64,000 nt of DNA from Cryptomeria japonica (taxonomy: Eukaryota; Streptophyta; Pinopsida; Cupressales; Cupressaceae): the NCBI RefSeq assembly GCF_030272615.1, contig NC_081415.1:511071873-511135872 (forward strand). The letters are read 5' to 3'. Below, piece by piece: positions 24,601-35,642 of the stretch (position 1 is the stretch's first letter; every line of letters starts with the position of its first letter). Both the position numbers and the translations under genes were made by a program. The notes under the pieces were generated by a model. It was given only the letters and a program-made list of their open reading frames with translations. It was not told the origin of the DNA and searched no databases.

Positions 24601-25899
24601 GTTTGAGTTATTTTTAGCTCAGACTATCTTACATAATTTTTCAGAAGTGTGGTTCTTTTTAGGGGAGATATTTTTGCAAATATGGCATCTTGGATTTTCT
24701 CTTTTTAGTAGATGGGGATATTTTCTTTTCAGAGCTATTTTTGGCACATAGAGATGCAGATTTTTGGATTGGGAGTTTACTTTTTCAGTGGAGCTATTTT
24801 GGGCAAGATTGGCAATTCTATATTTGCAAGTGGGAGTTCTTTTTCATTCAGTTGCAGTTGGAGACCTTTTTTGAGCATCAGTGGCTAGTTTGACATTTTT
24901 TGGCATAACATTTTTTAGCATTTCTGGGCAAATTCACCCAAGGTTTTTTCTCATGCAGATTTTTCTATTAGGGTTTTTGAAAGAGATGTCCATGATGGGT
25001 TGTATATATTCTCTCTCTTTTTTTTCCCTCTAGTTCTTTATTTTTTCTTACACATACAACAAAAAGTATTGTATCTCAACAGTTTTTCATTTTTCAACAT
25101 TGTAATAGAGATTATTTTCAGTTTTGCAATCGAGAGTTTCAGTTTCCTTATCAATTATTCTTTTTTTTCCACTATGATTTAAATGATTCGATAGAGTTGT
25201 AGTGATTTAATTTTGAATCCTTTTCTTTGTCTCATTTATGCTTTGTAGAAATAGGAAAATTTCATAGTAAATTTAGGTTGTGGGTTGTGTTCATCTGGTG
25301 TTCAGTTCTTTGCATGTTATGAAAAATCACTTTTCCTACATGCAGAAGTTGGATAACTTCGAGCCTTCACATGAAATGTTAATGTGTTTCATGATCTTAT
25401 TTGATTTGTGAAATAATTTTTGGGTCTTTTTGCAAGTGGTTGTAGTTTTAGGAGAACAAGTAGAACTGCATCATTTTGGTCTATCACCACCATCAGGATA
25501 GGTTTTTTATTACATGCAATATTTTAACCCTTTTCTCATAAAGAAGTTAGTGTAAGAGATGCATAAGGACAATAAGTTGGCCTAGTCTCTGGAGATTCAC
25601 CTTCAATTTGAGCAACCCACAAGATCGAAGGTGTTTCCATGTTTCACATGATTGCTTGGTTTCACACTTAGCATCACGAGTGCAATCCTCCGTGACAACA
25701 GTTCTTCGATCATTCTCTATGCATTTTGGTGGTCTGCATTAATCGTTGTGCCTGTAATTGAAGATTTTATTGATCTGGTGGTAGTCTTCATGCTATACGA
25801 CTTTCTAGCTGACCCGATGGTTGTTGTATGTTGTGGATGATCTCGATGAGTTATTCAATGGTTTTGTGTGTTTGAGGAGTTGATTTGGGTCCATGCTAT
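24601..25899. other. T-rich sequence, no gene seen
   Basis: Long T-rich stretches hold only short frames of low-complexity Phe/Leu/Ser. It may be the 5' part of the LTR remnant that follows, but I cannot define a TG start. Confidence 0.4.
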
Positions 25900-26556
25900 G
25901 TCCTTGTCGACATTGTATTGGTCTAATATTGATTTATGTATCGTGTTATGCAATTTTCTAACTAGTTTCTATGTGTTGAGTCAACCTTGGAGTTAAGGTT
26001 GATAAATTGTATAAATAAGTGTTGTAATCATGTAAGATCTATGTCTATGGTTTTATTTATGATCTATTAGAGTATTGTATGTGTGAACAAGTGAATTGAT
26101 CATTTGGTAGTGTGGAAGAGCAGAAAAGTGTTGTTGTCTAGACAATGTACTTAATCGGAATCATGATTGAGCATTTGGAGATGCTATTCTTTTAGTTCAT
26201 GTAATTCAGATTGTTGTCTGATCTTTGTAAGGTAGTGAGCCTTCCTAGGGTTGTATCACTTTTTTGTTTTGAGTAGTGATCTCTAGGAAGTGTGCTTGAA
26301 TGCATGTGCATTGCCCATTGTAATATTTTCACATACTACTGTAGAGTATCGTCTTATTGTGGGTAGGTTCCCACCGTGGTTTTTACCTTAACTAGGTTTT
26401 CCATATCAAAAGTTTGTGTGTTATGTGTGTTGTTGATGTGGTGGTAATATTTTTAATTGTTTTTCTTAATCAGATCTAAATTTAAGGTTAATTTGTTTAA
26501 GTTTGGTAAAAAGTAATTCACTCCCCTCTCAATTTTCCTGCATTGTTGTTGCCAAC
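25900..26556 (+). repeat. copia-type LTR remnant
   Basis: The plus strand carries the LTR features seen at 33.4-34.0 kb in the same order: a TATA-like TTGTATAAATAAG near 26010, a 'TGTAAGATCTATG' segment, then TTCCCACCGTGGTTTTTACC near 26370 and a pyrimidine-rich end, CACTCCCCTCTCAATTTTCC. It ends in GCCAACA at 26556. No primer-binding site follows, so it is a solo or truncated LTR. The upstream limit is uncertain. Confidence 0.5.
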
Positions 26557-26589
26557 ACTTAGGAAAATCATCAATGTATGTTGTTGTTA

Positions 26590-27690
26590 GGACTAATTAT
26601 AGCCTGATTAGTATAACATATCCTTGTCCTCCTTGCTTTATTGTCTTCTAGAACTCTTTCTCCCCAACCGCCATTACACTAGGCTCAATCTTCTTATGCT
26701 TGCCTTTTTCTTGTAGTGGAGTCAAAGTGAATGAAGTCCCATCCTTTTGTATCACATAGATGTTCTTATGCCCATCATGCTTGTCCTTTCAGTCATATTA
26801 CTAAGGTTTGCCTAGGAGAAAGTGGCATACATCCATAGGGATGATGTCACACAATATTTTGTTCTTGTAACCTCATAAGTTGAACTCCACCCATGCTTGC
26901 TCATTTACCAAGACCTACTATCCTTTAGTCAACCATGACACTTTGTATGGAGTGGGGTTAAGAATCCTTTTCAAATTCAATTTCTACACCATTTCTAAAG
27001 CTAGTAAGTTATCCATTGAACTTGAATCAATGACCACCTTTACATACCTTCCCATGTGATTTGCAAGTGGTCCTAAATAATTTTTTTTTTTTTGAGGCTC
27101 TTGGACTATTGACACCTTTATCAATGTTCTCCTTAGCATCAAAGACTCAAATATCTATAGGGAAGCATGTTGAGAAGATGAATTCACACTTTCATTGTCT
27201 TCTTCTTGTACTATTTGAGTTCTTATCTCCCCACCTTGAAAGGTTGATCCTTTCTTATACAGGCACCTCCTTGTAGGGTGTTCAAACTAATTACAACTAA
27301 AGTACTTACCCAAGAAGGAGTTATACCCTCTCCCTTGGCCTCCAAACCTTCCTCTTCCATTAGGCCTTCTTCTTCTAAATTTGCTTCCGCTACTTTACTC
27401 ACCTTTTTGTTCTTGTTGGTTGGTTGCTTCATCTTGGGACTTGGAGGACAATCCTCTTCCCCTAAAAGTTCCTCCACCTTAAAAATTTTGTTCTTTCCTC
27501 TCCCTTGCTTATCTCACTTCCTTCTCAACTTGTCTTAAGCCTTGATGGCTAGCTTGTAACATTCCTCTACTATCTTTGGGGTGGTAAGACTGGGTTCATC
27601 TTGGATATTATACCTCAGCGCATTGAGGTATCTAGCCACCATCTCTTCCTCATCTTGGTCACCAAATCTACTTTTTTTGTTGATCTAGAA
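26590..27690 (-). pseudogene. Ty3/gypsy gag-protease fragment
   Basis: Reading the minus strand from 27690: a gag C-terminal region (EEEMVARYLNALRYNIQDEP), a basic linker, then a zinc knuckle near 27280 in which the first Cys is now Tyr while the remaining Cys-His-Cys are kept. About 300 bp further is a retropepsin segment, VVIDSSSMDNLLALEMV, where the Gly of the Asp-Ser-Gly triplet is Ser. It continues through WLTKG and DIIPMDVCHFLLGKP. The fragment stops before reverse transcriptase. About a dozen stops show long decay. It is a different family from the 3.4-22.5 kb element. Confidence 0.75.
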
Positions 27691-27699
27691 GTGGATTTT

Positions 27700-28571
27700 T
27701 TTAGAATATACACATTAGATTATATTGGTGAAAAAAAAATTGGATTCTATTTACGATGCTAAAATAACAATTGGGTATCCATAAGATTTTGAAAATTTAT
27801 CATAGTTCACTAATAAATAAAAAAGAACAAGACAAACATAAAAAATGATCTAGGAAAAAATTATTTAGTTTGTTTGAATTTAAAAACAAAATTAAATTTA
27901 TAGGTGATATAATTAACCCCAGAAAAACACTATGGTATCTGCCAAATTTTTCATTTAGTAAGCAATTTTTTAATAAATCAAGTTACAAGGGTCATATTTT
28001 CTAGTTATTAGTTGTCTAAATTTAGCATGCTTTTCATTTGGTCATAACATTTACATATAGTGTCCATTTTTCAGAAACAAGATATTATTGGAAATATTAT
28101 TTTGAGAGCTACCCAATGGTGCTTCTTTTTTCCCTAGATTCTAGTCCTTGAGATTTCTATAGTTGATTAGTTCTTTATATTATTTGCACCTATATATATA
28201 TTTTTTTTCCTATTTGTTCTTTGTTTGAGTAGTGTTGTTGAGGGTACTCATAAAAATTCTCATCTTTTTGATCCTTATCCTCATCCTAATTTAAGAGGAG
28301 GTTCTTCAATCAACACTAATGTAGTTATCATTTAAGAATTTTCTACAACATCTTTGTGCTTTAAGGATATTCTTCATGTTCTTCGAGGGTTCTTAGTCCA
28401 TGATTCTCTTTATTTTATCTTTTAGAGAGGATTTTTCTCTCGTCCTCTAGTTAAAAAGAGATATTTTTGTACATGGGTACCTCATCAAACTTTTAATTAC
28501 AAAGACCTATGATTGAATTTCATGTTTTTTGAGTTTTTTAAACTTCTATCTATGTTTCACTTAAGGGGAGG
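27700..28571 (+). other. 3' interior of a copia-type element, non-coding
   Basis: There is no clear coding sequence. Bases 27930-28090 resemble 50231-50400. The stretch TTTTTGTACATGGGTACCTC near 28465, followed by CACTTAAGGGGAGG (a polypurine tract at 28559-28571), parallels the end of the 45.5-50.1 kb element (near 49670 and 49745). I take it as the tail of a related element whose LTR follows. Confidence 0.5.
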
Positions 28572-28933
28572 TGTTAGAGAATTATATTTATATTTTTTTT
28601 TTTTAAGCTTAAGTTCACTTTAGTTGAGCTATATTTATCTTCTTTATAATTTTTCATTTTATTAATATTAGATTAGGGCTTCTCTAGCTTTCTATTAAGA
28701 AATTCATTATTAATTGTGCCATTCTATAATCTTTTCCTTTGATGAATCTAGCACTTCTTTCTTTCTATTGTCATTTGTAGTAGGTGTTCTTGTTTTCTGT
28801 TTGGTCTTGGAGGCTTGTAATGTGAAATTAAACACTATTAATAGAGTGTGTGAACCCTAAGTGTCTAGGTCAAGTTTTATTATTTCAATATTTCTATTCC
28901 ATTATTAAGTATTGATCTATTTCTTCCACAACA
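28572..28933 (+). repeat. short copia-type 3' LTR
   Basis: TGTTAGAG at 28572 follows a purine tract. A probable end is CCACAACA at 28933, giving 362 bp. The interior has a poly-T block and the segment AAACACTATTAATAGAGTGT near 28833. A matching 5' LTR and a TSD were not found in the window. Confidence 0.45.
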
Positions 28934-29111
28934 CATCCAATTTTTTAAATCCAATAAAACCCAATTGAGAAGAGAAAATTAGCCTCACATGTTTGAAGGT
29001 AGTAGATGATGTGAATAACTTAAGCAATGGAGGGAACATGGTGAATCTAATGATTAAGACCCTTTAGATAGTTTCATTTTATAAGCCTCTAGATACTTCA
29101 GCGATGTTCTC

Positions 29112-29436
29112 TATAAACTATAAACATTCAAATGCAACCTACATTAGGCTTCTACTAGCTAATCATAGAGGGTATAAAAACATTTGGTTAGAAAGTGGCT
29201 CTTTGAATATCATTAATTGCCTAATTAAAAAGATGTCTCCTAGTTGGACAATCAAGCATTTAATCTAGAAGTGTCTCGGTACGATTGCCCATTTGGACAA
29301 AATTCAAATTACCGAAGTCTTTAGGGAAGGTAATATGCCTGTGGATTGCATGGAAAATCTTGGTGTGCTAAATTATGAAATCAAATGGTGGACGACATGG
29401 GAGTCCTTTCCAATTCACTTGGTTGAGCTAACATGA
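29112..29436 (+). pseudogene. LINE RNase H (RVT_3-type) C-terminal fragment
   Basis: The frame ending at TGA 29434-29436 reads LLLANHRGYKNIWLESGS, then NIINCLIKKMSPSWTIKH, a stop, and ITEVFREGNMPVDCMENLG. This is the plant RNase H fold at the end of ORF2 in L1-type LINEs, including the 'W.E.DS...I' helix (here ESGS, so the catalytic Asp position is Gly) and the C-terminal 'H..REGN..AD' motif (here EVFREGNMPVD). The reverse transcriptase part upstream is not recognisable. One internal stop and the altered residues mark it as dead. Confidence 0.8.
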
Positions 29437-29652
29437 AGTGATGCCTAAAATCTTTCCCAACGACCAAATGTTAATTATACCATCGATTCATATGAGTAAA
29501 GTCATTTCTATAAATGAGTGATGAGTGAAGTCGACTTTTTAGATTGTTCCTATCGGTCTGGTTTTGTATCCATTGGTTCGGGTTTGGTATTATTTTTGTG
29601 AACATCAAAAGTTTGCAGAGGTACTCTTTTTATATGGGGAGATAAGAACAAA

Positions 29653-31174
29653 ATGGAGTCGTCTTCATGTGAGAAGTGGGAACAAAACAAGGAGCAATGG
29701 ATGGAAATTGTGGATGGTGGTTGGGAGCCTTACCTCAAAAAATTTCATGGCCAGAATCACAGGTTAACCGAAGATTTTGTGAAGGGCTAGTATAAAAGTG
29801 TTCTCAGTGTGTATGGTGCCAAATTTAGGATTGATGAGCATTTCATAGGAGAGATTATAGGTTTGAATATGGATGGAAAAAAGTTCTATAGAGAAAGAGA
29901 AACCTCGGAGGAAGCTCTATTAATTGCCTATGACAAATAGAGTGAAAGAAATAGAGTAAGGAAAATGCCTAATGGGGGTTACAATAGTAAATACCTCTTT
30001 AAGATTTGGGTGGATATGGTGGAAATAATTATGAGGTACATTACTCTGGATGGCCGCTATGCGAGCATTTTTTCCTATGATTTCACCATCTTGAATCATT
30101 TTAGGCATGATGGAAACATTTCTCTTCCTTTTTATTTAATGTCTCCACTTGAGAATAATCTTATAAATCATGCTAAAAGAAATGAGAATCTTGTTTTGCA
30201 TGAGGGCTTAATCCTCCTCATTATGGAATATGACAAAGTGTATGAGGTTAAGCCTTCCCTTATTATAAAAAACCCCAAATACTTGGCTATCCATGATGTG
30301 CATGTGGTCTTAGATATTGATGTTGATAAGAAGGTGGGTGAAGTGGCCATGGATTGAAATGATCTCCATGTATCAGATGACTTAGATTATAGGCCTTCAG
30401 AGGATGAGGGTCCCCCCAGAAACCTACTCGTGGTACTAATAGTAGCAAGAAAAGAAAAAGCCCTCCTAGATTTGCAGCTAAAAAGTTGAAAATGCCCTTT
30501 TCTAAACACCAAGACTTGGGCCCTCAAAGCTCGAAAAAAGAAGAAAATTGGGAAAAGGGTGGAGATAAAGGGTAAAGGGGATGATGAAATGAAACTGGAT
30601 ATTCCCCTGAATGTGGACCCGAGAGAATATAAAAAGGAATAAACAGAGGAATGTTTTGAGTGGGTGAAAAGTTAAATTTCCCTCCTTAAACAGGGCATTA
30701 AGGATATAATTAGAACCTTCATAGAGAACTCCTCACTAGACAAAACCGACAAGCTCCTGAATATGACTCAAAAATTAACAAAAGATATTAGGGTTATGAA
30801 AATTGGGCATAAGTGAAGAATTTTTCATCTTGAAAAAACTATGCAGGAATTAAAGGGAAAACTCAGGGGACTCTTGGAAATAAGCAAAGAGGTGATGAAT
30901 AATAATGCAGAAGGCCTTAAACAGGTTAATGGGAAAATTATTATTCAGAAAGCCCAACCTCTCAGAAGTGTTCCACCTTTAGCTACCAAATCAAGCAAGA
31001 AGTTGGGAGAGAAACACACAAGATACCGATATGTAGATTTCTACTAGACACTCTACTAGGACTAGAAGCAAGAATCAGGAGAGGAGCAGCTTGAGATTCA
31101 TCATGGAGGAGCTCAAAGATATTAACAAGAATATGATCTATAAAAATACTGAGCTCATGAAAGCTCTTGGATAG
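29653..31174 (+). pseudogene. unfamiliar coiled-coil ORF family, copy A
   Basis: An ATG at 29653 (MESSSCEKWEQNKEQW) opens a frame of about 500 codons with few breaks. It has stops near 29787, 29938 and 30355, and two compensating frameshifts around a C-run at 30411-30416. Residues 1-230 look globular (AKFRIDEHFIGEIIGLNMDG; YASIFSYDFTILNHFRHDG). A basic tract, KKRKSPPRFAAKKLK, follows, then a coiled coil (TMQELKGKLRGLLEISKEV) and a conserved tail, EELKDINKN. There is no zinc finger or enzyme motif. It lies about 215 bp downstream of the LINE RNase H end on the same strand. The N-terminal half vaguely recalls plant transposon-associated proteins. Function is unknown. Confidence 0.6.
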
Positions 31175-31375
31175 CTTTTTGTTTTTGTTAGATTCTTTTT
31201 TTCTCTAGTTTCATTGCTTTTTGTTATGATTTTTGGGGTGTATCCCCTGTTTCTGTAGCTATTTGGCTATTGTTTAGACTTTGGTTCACTACCAGTTTTA
31301 TTTTTTGTTTTTGGATTTGGGTTTCAGGTCCCTGTAAAACCCATTTATCTTAATCAAAAACTATAAACTTGAAAT
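31175..31375 (+). repeat. T-rich 3' tail of the coiled-coil ORF family
   Basis: The T-rich stretch ends with GGTTTCAGGTCCCTGTAAAA and CCCATTTATCTTAATCAAAA. The same arrangement recurs near 44740-44810 (plus) and 52430-52500 (minus), and more distantly near 61790-61830 (minus). It resembles a LINE 3' end. Confidence 0.6.
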
Positions 31376-32400
31376 GATGTAATGAACTACTTCATTTTAA
31401 AGACTATATGTAATGGTGTATCTATTTTATTCTTGGGTTTATATGGTCTATTATTTCTAGTCTATGATTTCCTTCTATTTATATTTTTTGAGGATACATT
31501 ATATTTATTTATGTTGGTTTATATATATTAATCTATTTAATAAAAAATATTGTATGTACTATTTGAGATTTAGTTTTCACTATTAAATTATATCTAATAA
31601 ATGTCAATGAAAAATATTAGGGTTCTTATATATTAAATTTAAAAACATGATTAAAAATAAAATTAAAAAAGTTTAATCCCTAGAAAAATTAAAAAAGTAT
31701 ATAAAACATGATTAAAAACAAAAACTTGTTGTGGAAGGAGGAAGTTGAAACTGCTCTACAAATTATGGGCAACCATTCTAAAGTGTTCTTGCTAGCCATC
31801 CCTTTTTATTTAAAAATAAGGTAAAATGAGCTTGTGATTAGCTTTAATAAATTAAATCTTTATTGTTTGTATACCCATTTTAAAATAGTTATGCATTTGT
31901 AATGGATACCCATCTAGACAATAAAAAGTTCTCATTTTTTATGGGTAGAAGTTTAGGTTTTGGGTTGTTCAAAATGTCCACTAAAAGTAGACTCATTATC
32001 TTTCTTTTGTCCCCTTTTATTCTTTCGAATTGAACTTTGCCTTAAATTTTTTTGGAGTAATATGTAGATTTGTTTCCAAGTTTCATCATGTAGTTCATGC
32101 TAAATGCACTTGAAAATAGTCATTTAATCGCACGTATTATCACGTCATCTTTACCATTGAAGATTATTATTCACAAGTTTTCATATGTAACTGAATGTGT
32201 TTCACCTCATTGCATTATGAAAAAAAATTATTTTAACATGCGGATAATTGATAATTTTTATAAGAAAATCATGAGACTTATTTAATCATTTCTCTTAGAT
32301 TGGGTGTTTCTTCTAGAGGCAACACTAGACTTGCCTCTTTTCAAGGAAAATTTTTAAATTTTTTTTGAATAATATTCACTATATATCTTCATCAGTTGTT
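31376..32400. other. AT-rich spacer, no gene seen
   Basis: No sustained reading frame, repeat boundary or RNA signature is visible. Confidence 0.5.
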
Positions 32401-32784
32401 CTCCCTATTGGAGTCTTCACGCCAGGGCTTTGCCTGGATCCTCTTCGTTGGTTCTTGGGGGCTTATTTATTTTGTTCCATTTTGCTTTTTGTGTGCCCTT
32501 TGTCTTTGTAGTGTTTCAAGAGGATGGGGATTGTCCCTTTATGGTTATATATTGTAACCCCTTCCTAGCTCATTGGTTTGGGTGTTGTTGGTCTCTCTCA
32601 ATGTTCTTTCTGGGTTGTGGTTCTTGAGATTCATTTTTTGCATCTTTGGGCTTCTCTAGCCTTTTCTATTGAGGTGATCTTGTCTTCTATTGAGGGGGAG
32701 ATGGATGTGGCTATATTATTCATTTCTCCTTTTGAGGTGGAGATGGATGCTTTTAAAGTTGCCTAGAAGTGCTATTGGGGGGAT
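32401..32784 (+). other. decayed T/G-rich flank, split by the copia insertion
   Basis: Short plus-strand frames of Phe/Val/Leu-rich sequence include SPFEVEMD. The sequence resumes after the copia element at 43946 with the similar SPIEVEIP. I read it as one decayed sequence into which the copia element inserted, perhaps a LINE-related one given the 3' tail at 44.75 kb. Confidence 0.4.
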
Positions 32785-32789
32785 GCTGA
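32785..32789. repeat. TSD gctga of copia element (left copy)
   Basis: gctga precedes the left LTR; gttga follows the right LTR at 43946-43950 with one transition difference. Confidence 0.7.
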
Positions 32790-34014
32790 TGTTGCCCATT
32801 TGGAGGAATTGATTATGTGTTGCATTGATGTTTTGTCATTGATGTAAACACTAGCTATTTTGGATGGTTTACCACCACCCTTATGGTCCTAATAGGTTGT
32901 GTGGTTTCTAGTTGAATTCGATCTGGCATGATCTGTTATGCTCTGATATGGTTTGGTTATGGAATTGGCTTATTCATGATACTCATGTTCATAGTCAGTA
33001 AGATGGTTTTGGTCTAGTGATTAGAAGTTATCTTGTTTGCTTGGACGCTTGATTTGTAGTTACGGCAAGGGTTTCACTGGTAGAGCTCTGATGAAGATCT
33101 TTGATGATATGCCTAAGTGGTGTTGGTGCAGCTTCTGGTATGGATTTAGGATGTTGACGCAAATTGTGTTTCAGACTTGGCAGATGGAGATTATTGCTTT
33201 AGCGTGTGGACCTATATTGGGTCCCGGTTGATCTATATTATGGACTAACTTGATGTAACCTAAGGATTGGACCTCTCGATGTGTTTCTGGTATGTCTTAT
33301 GTGTTGGATATTATTTGTTTGGTCTAAGGGTGACATGTTTTGTAGTTATGTAATTGGTTTATTGTCTAGTGGCTGACCTGATTGTTTATGGTCAAGGGCT
33401 TGTATATATATGATGTAAGATCTCATTGTAGATCATCAAGGGATATTGGGATATAGGAATGTTATATGGATATGTAATGTGCGAATAATGTAATATCATT
33501 TAGGTAGAGGATTTGGTCGATCATTGGAGATTGAGTTAGGTTAATGTAAGAGGATTTATTTCCCTAGTATTGAGCTTAACCAAAACTTTACTTAAGCATA
33601 AGAGATGCTATCTTTGTAGTTCATTTATTCTTTCAGATTGTAGTCTAGATTTCTATGTAGTCAGTGAGACTCCTTTTGTGATGAGCAGTGCGCTCTAGGC
33701 TGTTGACCTTCCTACAAGTGTAGGCCACTCAATTTTAATTCACATACTTTTTGTAGATGTATTATCTAACTATGGGTAGGCTTCCCACCATGGTTTTTCC
33801 CTTTATTGGGTTCTCCACATAAAAATATTGGTGTCACATGGATGGTATTTATTCTTTGATTATTTGTTTAGGCTTAATTGGTTTAACCGTTATTCTGGTA
33901 TTTGGTTTAAGTATTCTTGTATTAATGTTTTAATTGCTAAATATTTTGGTAATCTGTGACTATTGATTCTCCTCCCCCTCTTAGTTGTCTTCTGGTTATT
34001 TGAACTATCTAATA
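32790..34014 (+). repeat. 5' LTR of the 32.8-kb copia element
   Basis: It starts TGTTGCCC and aligns along its length with 42730-43945. It contains TTCCCACCATGGTTTTTCCC near 33781 and a pyrimidine run CTCCTCCCCCTC near 33970. It ends at ...CTAATA where CTAACA would be expected. Confidence 0.9.
33402..33411 (+). promoter_or_regulatory. TATA-like box in copia 5' LTR
   Basis: GTATATATATG lies about 615 bp into the LTR and is followed by TGTAAGATCTCATTG. The counterpart in the 3' LTR (near 43344) is weaker. Confidence 0.4.
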
Positions 34015-34028
34015 ACTGGTATTAGAGC
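34015..34028 (+). other. primer-binding site, tRNA-Met type (copia, degenerate)
   Basis: ACTGGTATTAGAGC follows the 5' LTR directly. It matches the initiator tRNA-Met site except for one C-to-T change. Confidence 0.8.
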
Positions 34029-34072
34029 TTTTGTCCTCTCTGCAGAATGCGTAACCACTTGAGGAAGATCCT

Positions 34073-35245
34073 ATGGTGACTAACAGTTCAAATTCATCTA
34101 GTTCATCAGAGCTATCTTTCAGAGAGATATTCCTAGGCTTGATTGAAAAAATTACACAGTATGGAAGATTCAAATGGAGACTCATCTAAGATGTCTTGGA
34201 AAGGAGATTTGGGAGATCATATAGAATGTTGTTACACCTCATAATTTGGTATTTGGAAATGCTCCTTTGACAAACTTGGATAAGGATCTTGAGAATGATT
34301 GTAGATCAAGAGAAGCCCTCTTGTGTGCACTTTCTGATCAACAAATAATGGTATTAACTGACAAATCATCTAGAAAGGCTATATGGGATAAGTTGGAGAC
34401 TCTTAATGAAGGTGACCCTACTATGAAGATTTCTAAACTTGATGGTTACCGGGAGAGATATGAAAACCTAAAGATGGAATAAGATGAAAGGATTACTACA
34501 TTCACGGAAAGGGTAAATGAGATTGTTATGGGAATTCAATATTGTGGTGGAACTCTGAGTGAAGATGAAATTGTTTCTAAAGTTCTGAGAACCTTACCAT
34601 TGGCTTACAAGATGAAGGCTACTACAATTAATGAATTGAGAACAATGGCTAATACTTTTGTCAACAAAGATATCTTGGTTGGGAAATTATCTTCTTTTGA
34701 GCTTGAAGAATTTGGACCTTCTGGAGCTGTGAAGTCTGAACCTGCTTTTCATGCATCTGTGTCAACAACCAGTAAGAAATATTAGAAAGATTTATATGCA
34801 AATGAATTAGATGATATGGAGAGAGAAGATGATGATTTTGAGAAACTTGAAGCACTATTTGCTAGAAGAGTACCTAAAGGACTGGTAGGAAGTAAGTATG
34901 AAGGAAAAACACCTTTTGAATGTTTTGCATGTAATAAGATTGGTCATTCTACATCTAGATGTCCTGAAAGGAATTCAAGATTTGAAGAAAGTGTTAGAAG
35001 ATCTTTTAAGCCTAACCCTCAATATCAGAACAAGTATAAGTATAGGAAAAGCATAGACAAATCATAACTACATAGTGGATGAGGAAGGTATTTTTGACTC
35101 TAATGATGAACCAAGAGAAGACTCCACTAGTGGTTCTAGCAATAGAAAGGAATGGGTGTTCTTGGCTATCAAGGAAGATGTTTCGGAACTAGAAGAGAAT
35201 GTACTTGAGGAGAAGGCACTTCCTGCTAAAATTGAAGACAAGGAT
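34073..35245 (+). pseudogene. gag: copia gag remnant
   Basis: An ATG at 34073 (MVTNSSNSSSSSELSF) begins about 45 bp after the primer site. A frameshift follows near 34160. The capsid-like region is typical of copia gag: SRKAIWDKLETLNEGD, ERITTFTERVNEIV, then EDEIVSKVLRTLPLAYK. A well-kept CCHC knuckle, CFACNKIGHSTSRC, lies at about 34921-34965. Stops occur near 34480 and 34783, and a second frameshift near 35065 precedes the protease. The protein would have formed RNA-packaging particles. Confidence 0.85.
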
Positions 35246-35254
35246 GAATAGGTA

Positions 35255-35642
35255 ATTGAGAGTGGATGTTCACATCATATGACTAGAGATAAAAGAAACT
35301 TTCTATCTTTGCAAGAATTTGATGGTGGTCTGGTTAGATTTGGAGATGACAAAGCATGTGTGATCAAAGGAAAAGGAAATTTATCATTGGATGGTAAGAA
35401 CAATATTGATAATGTTTATTTTGTTGAAGGTTTGAGGCATAATCTTTTGAGTGTAGGAAAATTGGTGGATAAGGGATTTCAATTACAGTTCAAGGATGGA
35501 AAATGCAAAATCATTAACAGAGTTGGTTTGGAGATTGCAACTGGTACATAGAGAAAAGGTAATATATTTCATTTGAATTCTGGTTAGAAGACATGTTTGA
35601 TTGCAGAAATTGATGAGAGTTGGCTATGGAATAAGAGGCTAT
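35255..35642 (+). pseudogene. copia protease and start of pre-integrase region
   Basis: The retropepsin region reads VIESGCSHHMTRDKRNF, then YFVEGLRHNLLSVGKL. In copia proteases the catalytic triplet is Asp-Ser-Gly. Here the first residue is Glu (GAG), which should abolish or strongly reduce activity. It continues into the pre-integrase segment (SWLWNKRL), where the solo LTR cuts in. Stops occur near 35249, 35549 and 35584. Confidence 0.82.

Noticed and set aside
24690-25182. T-rich frames suggesting a membrane protein
   Set aside because: Phe/Leu-rich translations follow from poly-T composition; no signal peptide pattern or conserved segment.
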